Part shown: positions 15,986 through 19,576 of the stretch, piece after piece | How positions within the stretch are numbered: the stretch's first letter is position 1 | Layout: each line of letters opens with the position of its first letter | Assembly (NCBI GenBank): GCA_958348565.1 | Contig: CATVZP010000034.1 | Location: 1 to 19,576, forward strand | Direction: 5' to 3' | Length of the DNA stretch: 19,576 nucleotides | Source of the DNA: an uncultured Collinsella sp. | Lineage (GTDB): Bacteria > Actinomycetota > Coriobacteriia > Coriobacteriales > Coriobacteriaceae | Made by a program: the position numbers and the translations under genes | The notes under the pieces: model-generated | Told to the model about the DNA's origin: nothing | Databases searched by the model: none | The model's input: the letters and a program-made list of their open reading frames with translations, nothing else

Positions 15986-17242
15986 ATGCTCAACCATCTC
16001 AAACAACACTTTGGCTCCCCGCGCACCGGTGGCCACGGAGGCTTAGACATTGCGCGGCATATCGGCCCCGGGCTGCTCGTGACCGTCGGCTTTATCGACC
16101 CAGGCAACTGGGCCTCCAATATGGCCGCGGGCTCGCAGTTTGGCTACGCGCTGCTGTGGATCGTCACGCTGTCCACGATTATGCTCATTGTGCTGCAGCA
16201 CAACGCGGCACACCTGGGTATCGCCACGGGCGCCTGTCTTGCCGAAGCCACGACACGTTACCTTCCCCGCTTCGTTGGGCGCACGGTGCTCGCCAGTGCC
16301 TATCTCGCGACCATCGCCACCGCCATGGCCGAAGTCCTGGGCGGTGCGATCGCGCTCCAGATGCTCTTTGGGCTGCCCGTGCGCGCGGGCTGCGTCATCG
16401 TGGCGGCAGCATCGATGGCGATGCTCATGACGAGCTCCTACAAGCGCGCCGAGCGATGGATTATCGCCTTCGTAGGCGTGGTAGGACTCTCGTTTTTGGC
16501 CGAGCTTGCGCTGGTCAAGGTCGACTGGCCGCAGGCCGCCGCAAGCTGGATCACACCCAGTATGCCCAGCGGCTCGGCCGCGATTATCGTGAGTGTCCTG
16601 GGTGCAGTCGTTATGCCACATAACCTCTTCCTGCACTCCGAGGTCATCCAATCCATGCACTTCGAAGGCCAAGGCGAGCAAGTTGTCGAAGAACGTCTGC
16701 GCTACGAGCTCTTCGACACGCTCTTTTCGATGGGCGTGGGCTGGGCAATCAACTCGGCCATGGTCATCCTGGCCGCAACGACCTTCTTTGCGCACGGCAT
16801 TGTCGTAGACGACCTCGCCGTCGCAGCGGCCACACTCTCCCCCATCTTGGGCCCGGCGAGCTCGACCATCTTTGCGGTAGCGCTGCTGTTTGCGGGCCTC
16901 TCGAGTAGCGTGACAGCGGGCATGGCAGCGGGCACCATCACCGCGGGCATGTTCGACGAGGAATACGACATCCACGACCGACATTCCTCGATCGGGGTGG
17001 CGGCTTGTTTCGTCGGCGCAGTGGCGGCATGCCTAGTCGTCCCAAATCTTTTTGAAGGTCTCATCTGGAGTCAGGCACTGCTGTCACTTCAGCTGCCGAT
17101 TACGGTCTTTGTGCTCATACGACTCACCAGCTCGTCCCGCGTCATGGGCAAATACGCCAACTCGCGCCCGCTCAACGCGTTGCTCATAGGGATTGGTGCC
17201 GTCGTGACGATTCTCGATGTCGTGTTGTTGACAGGGATGTAA
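15986..17242 (+). CDS. mntH: Nramp-family divalent metal (Mn2+/Fe2+) transporter MntH
   Basis: 418 residues from the chosen start, with about 11 hydrophobic segments. The two metal-site motifs of Nramp proteins are present: DPGN at 38-41 in TM1 and MPHN at 210-213 in TM6. The TM6 methionine is the soft ligand that favours Mn/Fe over Mg/Ca. It should import Mn2+ (and possibly Fe2+) with protons across the cytoplasmic membrane. ATG at 15986 is chosen because AGGAG lies 6 nt upstream; an in-frame ATG at 15950 sits on the predicted -10 region and would add 12 residues. It is monocistronic, divergent from gltB and convergent with the rubredoxin gene, with repeat arrays on both sides. Confidence 0.93.
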   Translation: MLNHLKQHFGSPRTGGHGGLDIARHIGPGLLVTVGFIDPGNWASNMAAGSQFGYALLWIVTLSTIMLIVLQHNAAHLGIATGACLAEATTRYLPRFVGRTVLASAYLATIATAMAEVLGGAIALQMLFGLPVRAGCVIVAAASMAMLMTSSYKRAERWIIAFVGVVGLSFLAELALVKVDWPQAAASWITPSMPSGSAAIIVSVLGAVVMPHNLFLHSEVIQSMHFEGQGEQVVEERLRYELFDTLFSMGVGWAINSAMVILAATTFFAHGIVVDDLAVAAATLSPILGPASSTIFAVALLFAGLSSSVTAGMAAGTITAGMFDEEYDIHDRHSSIGVAACFVGAVAACLVVPNLFEGLIWSQALLSLQLPITVFVLIRLTSSSRVMGKYANSRPLNALLIGIGAVVTILDVVLLTGM

Positions 17243-17270
17243 TGGGACGGAACACCCACCCAGGCAAACG

Positions 17271-17405
17271 TCTCGATCTGTAACATCTAGACCCGCTTTT
17301 GATGTCTATCTGTTACAGATTGAGATCTTTCCGAGGGACAGCTCCGTTTGTCTCAATCTGTAACACGTAGACCTCGTTTTCACTGCTAGATGTTACAGAT
17401 TGAGA
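17271..17405. repeat. Hairpin repeat array E (2 units, 80-bp period)
   Basis: Left arms start at 17271 and 17351; right arms start at 17311 and 17391; loops and linker are 25 nt. It starts after GGCAAACG, as array C does, and ends GAGACAAAC, as arrays A (unit 1) and B do. It lies between the convergent mntH and rubredoxin genes. Nothing else is recognised from 17243 to 17470. Confidence 0.92.
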
Positions 17406-17471
17406 CAAACAGTCGGCCGGACTCACAACAGACAGGATCGGCTAACAGCAGCCGTGATCCCTTGGGGACGG

Positions 17472-17511
17472 AAGAAAAGGGCCCCGGCCGGGGTGACCGA
17501 CCGGGGCCCTT
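17472..17511 (-). terminator. Intrinsic terminator after the rubredoxin gene
   Basis: A very stable stem, AAGGGCCCCGG at 17477-17487 pairing with CCGGGGCCCTT at 17501-17511, extends inward past one mismatch. On the minus strand it is followed by TTTTCTTC. It ends the flavin-reductase/rubredoxin transcript about 40 nt after the rubredoxin stop. Confidence 0.82.
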
Positions 17512-17550
17512 GGACAGAGCTATGTTCGGCTTTCGCCGTGTGCCTGCGAG

Positions 17551-17694
17551 TTACTCCTCGACGAGCTCAAACTGATCGGGACCGACGCCGCACACCGGGC
17601 ACACGTAGTCCTCGGGCAGCTCGGGCGTATCGACCTCAACCTCGTAACCGCAAACGACGCACACAAACTTATACGTCTTCTTCTCCTCAGCCAT
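17551..17694 (-). CDS. Rubredoxin (47 aa)
   Basis: A 47-residue iron-sulfur protein with two zinc-ribbon-like knuckles, C12-V-V-C15-G-Y and C32-P-V-C35-G-V, ligating one Fe. Residues YKFVCVVCGYEVEV and LPEDYVCPVCGVGPDQFELVEE match rubredoxin domains; the loop between the knuckles is short, as in domains attached to rubrerythrin or high-molecular-weight rubredoxin. It carries single electrons in the cytoplasm, typically to flavodiiron proteins or rubrerythrin in oxygen or peroxide reduction. Start ATG at 17694 has AGAGGAG 7 nt upstream. It lies 89 bp after the flavin-reductase gene on the same strand and also has a promoter of its own. It is short enough to be missed by routine gene calling. 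Confidence 0.92.
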   Translation of the reverse strand: MAEEKKTYKFVCVVCGYEVEVDTPELPEDYVCPVCGVGPDQFELVEE

Positions 17695-17738
17695 GATGTT
17701 CTCCTCTCGAACGCGACTGGTGATGTACTTCGCTTATT

Positions 17739-17766
17739 AGTATATGTTCTCAATAGAATAATGCAA
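17739..17766 (-). promoter_or_regulatory. Internal promoter for the rubredoxin gene
   Basis: On the minus strand, TTGCAT (17761-17766) and TATACT (17739-17744) are separated by 16 bp, in a conspicuously AT-rich stretch between two GC-rich genes. The spacer contains TTCTATTGAGAA, a partial dyad that could be a redox or iron regulator site, but it matches no consensus closely. It would give rubredoxin expression independent of the upstream gene. Confidence 0.6.
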
Positions 17767-17783
17767 GTGTTTTTACAACAATT

Positions 17784-18287
17784 CTAGCCTTGGTACGAAG
17801 ACGCCTTGGGCGGCGTCTTGCCCTTTAGCACCTTGTGGTAATAGTCATAGGTCAACGGAGCCTCGTCGTTCAGGCGCCCGGCATCCTCGACCTCGCCGAT
17901 AAACAGTAGATGCGTACCCACATCCATAGTGTCGATCAAACGGCAGCTAAACAGGGCCGCCGCGTGCTCGGGCACATAGGGCATGCCCAGAGCCGTCTCG
18001 CGGGTCTCGTATTTGGCAAACTTGTCATAATCGCTGCTGGTGCGGAACCCAAAGTTACCGATGTAGAGCATGTCGGCGGTCTGATCGATCACGGTCAGCG
18101 CGAACGCTTTGGCCGATGCGATGACGCCCGAGGTGACGTTGTCCTTGTTCACGGCAACCGAAATGCGCGGCGGCATGGACGTCACCTGCACCGCAGTGTT
18201 GATGACGCAGCCGGCGCGCAGCCCGTCGGCCGCGGCGCTCACCACATACAAACCGCTCGGCATGGTAAAGAACGCAGTTTTGTCCAT
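17784..18287 (-). CDS. Flavin reductase-domain protein, probable NAD(P)H:rubredoxin oxidoreductase
   Basis: A 167-residue protein with the flavin-reductase-like FMN-binding fold. The N-terminus FFTMPSGLYVVSAAADGLRAG and the following INTAVQVTSMPPRISVAVNKDN are the hallmark segments for FMN binding. The C-terminal APLTYDYYHKVLKGKTPPKASSY resembles the linker that joins this domain to rubredoxin in high-molecular-weight rubredoxin (Hrb) of anaerobes. It ends where the rubredoxin domain would begin, and a rubredoxin gene follows. It likely passes electrons from NAD(P)H via FMN to that rubredoxin. ATG at 18287 is chosen (GGGGAG about 8 nt upstream); the frame is open back to 18479, but that part crosses a terminator and a repeat and is not coding. 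Confidence 0.86.
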   Translation of the reverse strand: MDKTAFFTMPSGLYVVSAAADGLRAGCVINTAVQVTSMPPRISVAVNKDNVTSGVIASAKAFALTVIDQTADMLYIGNFGFRTSSDYDKFAKYETRETALGMPYVPEHAAALFSCRLIDTMDVGTHLLFIGEVEDAGRLNDEAPLTYDYYHKVLKGKTPPKASSYQG

Positions 18288-18338
18288 AACGATCACTCCC
18301 CAAACCCGGGTTGGTACCTTATGGATGTATGTACCCAC

Positions 18339-18372
18339 AAAAAAGGCGGCGCCCATAACGGACGCCGCCTTT
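18339..18372 (-). terminator. Intrinsic terminator after smpB
   Basis: Stem AAAGGCGGCG (18342-18351) and CGCCGCCTTT (18363-18372) with an 11-nt loop, followed on the minus strand by TTTTTT. It separates the TPR-smpB transcript from the flavin-reductase gene, which must therefore have its own promoter within about 50 bp of its start. Confidence 0.88.
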
Positions 18373-18414
18373 GAGACATATGTGTCAGAACAGTAAGCAA
18401 GATGAGACGCCCGC

Positions 18415-18481
18415 AGTTGCGGTGAAATAGGGACTGAATAGCCCCTCAAACAGGCAAAACAGTCCGTATTCCACCGCAACT
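18415..18481. repeat. Hairpin repeat, AGTTGCGGTG family, copy 2
   Basis: Left arm 18415-18435 and right arm 18461-18481 pair over 21 bp with two mismatches at the same positions as in copy 1 (3543-3609). The right arms of the two copies are nearly identical over CCGTATTCCACCGCAACTT; the internal segments differ. This copy lies just after the smpB stop and before its terminator. Confidence 0.88.
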
Positions 18482-18493
18482 TATACAGAGCGC

Positions 18494-18964
18494 CTAGCGA
18501 TTACGCTCCTTGAGGGCGCGGTCGATCTCGCGCTGGACATCGCGCTTGGCCATATCCTCGCGCTTGTCGTAAAGCTTCTTGCCGCGGCCTAGGCCCAGCA
18601 GCAGCTTGACGCGACCGTCGGTATTAAAGTAGAGCTCCAGCGGCACCAGGGCATAGCCGCGATTACGTAGTTTACCGTCGAGAAAGTCAATCTCCTTGCG
18701 GTGCAGCAGCAGACGACGGCGGCGATCAGGGTCGCGGTTCCACACGCCACCATGGCTATAAGGGTGAATATGCAGGCCCACGAGCCAGCACTCGCCGCCA
18801 CGAATCAGCGCAAAGGTGTCGGTGATCTGGCACGCACGCTCGCGAATCGACTTGACCTCGGTGCCACTCAGCTCAATGCCGCACTCAAAGGTCTCATCGA
18901 TAAAGTACTCGTGGTGTGCCGAGCGATTCTTGGAGATGAGCTTGCGCTCGCGCTTACTGGGCAT
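18494..18964 (-). CDS. smpB: SsrA-binding protein SmpB
   Basis: 156 residues, the standard SmpB length. Characteristic segments: N-terminal KLISKNRSAHHEYFIDETFECGIELSGTEVKSIR, central HIHPYSHGGVWNRDPDRRRRLLLHRKEI, and LYFNTDGRVKLLLGLGRGKKLYDKRE, followed by a basic C-terminal tail. The beta-barrel core binds tmRNA and the tail enters the decoding centre of stalled ribosomes in trans-translation. ATG at 18964 is chosen because AAGGAGG lies 7 nt upstream; the open frame extends further upstream inside the previous gene. The start overlaps the end of that gene by 11 nt, implying translational coupling. No tmRNA gene is seen next to it. Confidence 0.97.
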   Translation of the reverse strand: MPSKRERKLISKNRSAHHEYFIDETFECGIELSGTEVKSIRERACQITDTFALIRGGECWLVGLHIHPYSHGGVWNRDPDRRRRLLLHRKEIDFLDGKLRNRGYALVPLELYFNTDGRVKLLLGLGRGKKLYDKREDMAKRDVQREIDRALKERNR

Positions 18965-19576
18965 CGCCGGCCTCCTTGGCTCCATCGGCGTTTGAGCCCG
19001 CGGCGTCGCGCTTTGCCTTGCGCTCGGCATTGAGCTCGGCGTCGCTCTCGCGCACCAGTTTGATAATCGCCGCGCAGGCCTCCTCGCCCACCAAGTCGCG
19101 AGCACGCACCGTCAGGCGCGTCGCCTCCTGCTTGTCGCCGTCGCTTGCAGCATCGGTCGCGCACATAATCAGGCAGATGGCAATCTCGGCCGAAGGCGAG
19201 GTCGGCACGCCTTGCAGGGCCAGTTCACCCATCACGTGCTCGTCGCTCTCCTCGGTGGCATCCGGATAGGTGGTATGAATCTTGTTGAGCAGGCGCGTCG
19301 TGTGTGCATCGTTGGGCGCTAAGCGCAGTGCTAGACGCGCGCAACCCACGGCGGCCGAGACGTTCTCGGTCTCGGGCTCCAAGAAGTACTGGCCCAGGTT
19401 GGAATAGGCGCGGGCGGCGCACTTGCCGTCGCTCGCACGCTCTAGCACCGAAAACGAGAGCGATGCCCATTCCTGCTTGTCCTCGAGTGCGCGGAACAGC
19501 TCGGCCAAGTCCAAGCGATAGTTGCAGTTCATGGGGTCCCAACGCACAGCCTGCATCAGGGCATTACGAGCGCTCA
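18954..19576 (-). CDS. TPR-like repeat protein, C-terminal part, cut by window edge
   Basis: At least 206 residues, open to the right edge, so the N-terminus is missing. The helical pattern suggests tetratricopeptide repeats: ALMQAVRWDPMNCNYRLDLAELFRALEDKQEW, then ARAYSNLGQYFLEPETENVSAAVGCARLALRLAPNDA. Each pairs two helices and ends in a W/A-P-D/N turn typical of TPRs. The C-terminal tail is charged and Ala/Asp/Lys-rich (probably disordered). No catalytic motif is seen; such proteins act as protein-protein adaptors. It is upstream of and overlaps smpB by 11 nt, so they share a transcript, though a functional link to trans-translation is not established by this. Confidence 0.78.
   Translation of the reverse strand, partial: SARNALMQAVRWDPMNCNYRLDLAELFRALEDKQEWASLSFSVLERASDGKCAARAYSNLGQYFLEPETENVSAAVGCARLALRLAPNDAHTTRLLNKIHTTYPDATEESDEHVMGELALQGVPTSPSAEIAICLIMCATDAASDGDKQEATRLTVRARDLVGEEACAAIIKLVRESDAELNAERKAKRDAAGSNADGAKEAGDAQ

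Noticed and set aside
18288..18479. N-terminal extension of the flavin-reductase frame
   Set aside because: It would run through an intrinsic terminator and a hairpin repeat, while a good ribosome-binding site precedes the ATG at 18287, where homology-like sequence begins.
18373..18493. tmRNA (ssrA) gene next to smpB
   Set aside because: The space holds only a hairpin repeat and a terminator; it is far too short for tmRNA and no tag-peptide or tRNA-like end is visible.

Overview
The window looks like chromosomal DNA of a high-GC actinobacterium of the Coriobacteriia, most likely Collinsella or a close relative. I base this on the strong G/C bias at third codon positions, the GltBD type and the dense intergenic hairpin repeats. 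This is an impression from sequence style, not a database result. I see no rRNA, tRNA, CRISPR array or insertion-sequence transposase.

Layout from left to right. (1) On the minus strand, the N-terminal part of a DEAD-box RNA helicase, cut by the window edge inside motif II. (2) A copper-homeostasis operon on the plus strand (copA, copZ, csoR) behind a promoter carrying a CsoR-like operator. (3) A small two-TM zinc-ribbon membrane protein (+), converging on a metal-dependent amidohydrolase (-) across a bidirectional terminator. (4) A PD-(D/E)xK-type nuclease-like gene (-) flanked on both sides by repeat arrays, then an unrecognised 235-aa protein (-). (5) The glutamate synthase operon gltB-gltD (-), ending in a strong terminator. 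(6) Divergent from gltB, an Nramp manganese/metal transporter (mntH, +); the gltB-mntH gap also holds what looks like the 3' tail of a lost gene. (7) A flavin-reductase-domain protein followed by a 47-aa rubredoxin (-), which together look like a split high-molecular-weight rubredoxin. (8) smpB (-), overlapping the end of an upstream TPR-like gene that runs off the right edge.

The most striking non-coding structure is a repeat family found at five intergenic loci: 15 hairpin units, 30 arms. Each arm is a 15-mer close to TCTCGATCTGTAACA or its reverse complement. Arms alternate in orientation and recur almost exactly every 40 bp, so hairpin units have an 80-bp period with 25-nt loops and 25-nt linkers. 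Because every arm is complementary to both neighbours, two mutually exclusive folding registers are possible. A second hairpin family (arms starting AGTTGCGGTG) occurs twice; one copy supplies the last codons and stop of copA. A third long hairpin (arms TTGGTGCAAGGGGGACAGGT) follows csoR.

Functionally the window combines metal homeostasis (Cu export and sensing, Mn uptake), nitrogen assimilation (GltBD), redox/oxygen defence (flavin reductase plus rubredoxin) and translation/RNA quality control (helicase, SmpB). I see no clear new defence or biosynthetic system. The best candidates for something undescribed are the 40/80-bp alternating repeat arrays, and the nuclease-like gene lying between two of them.
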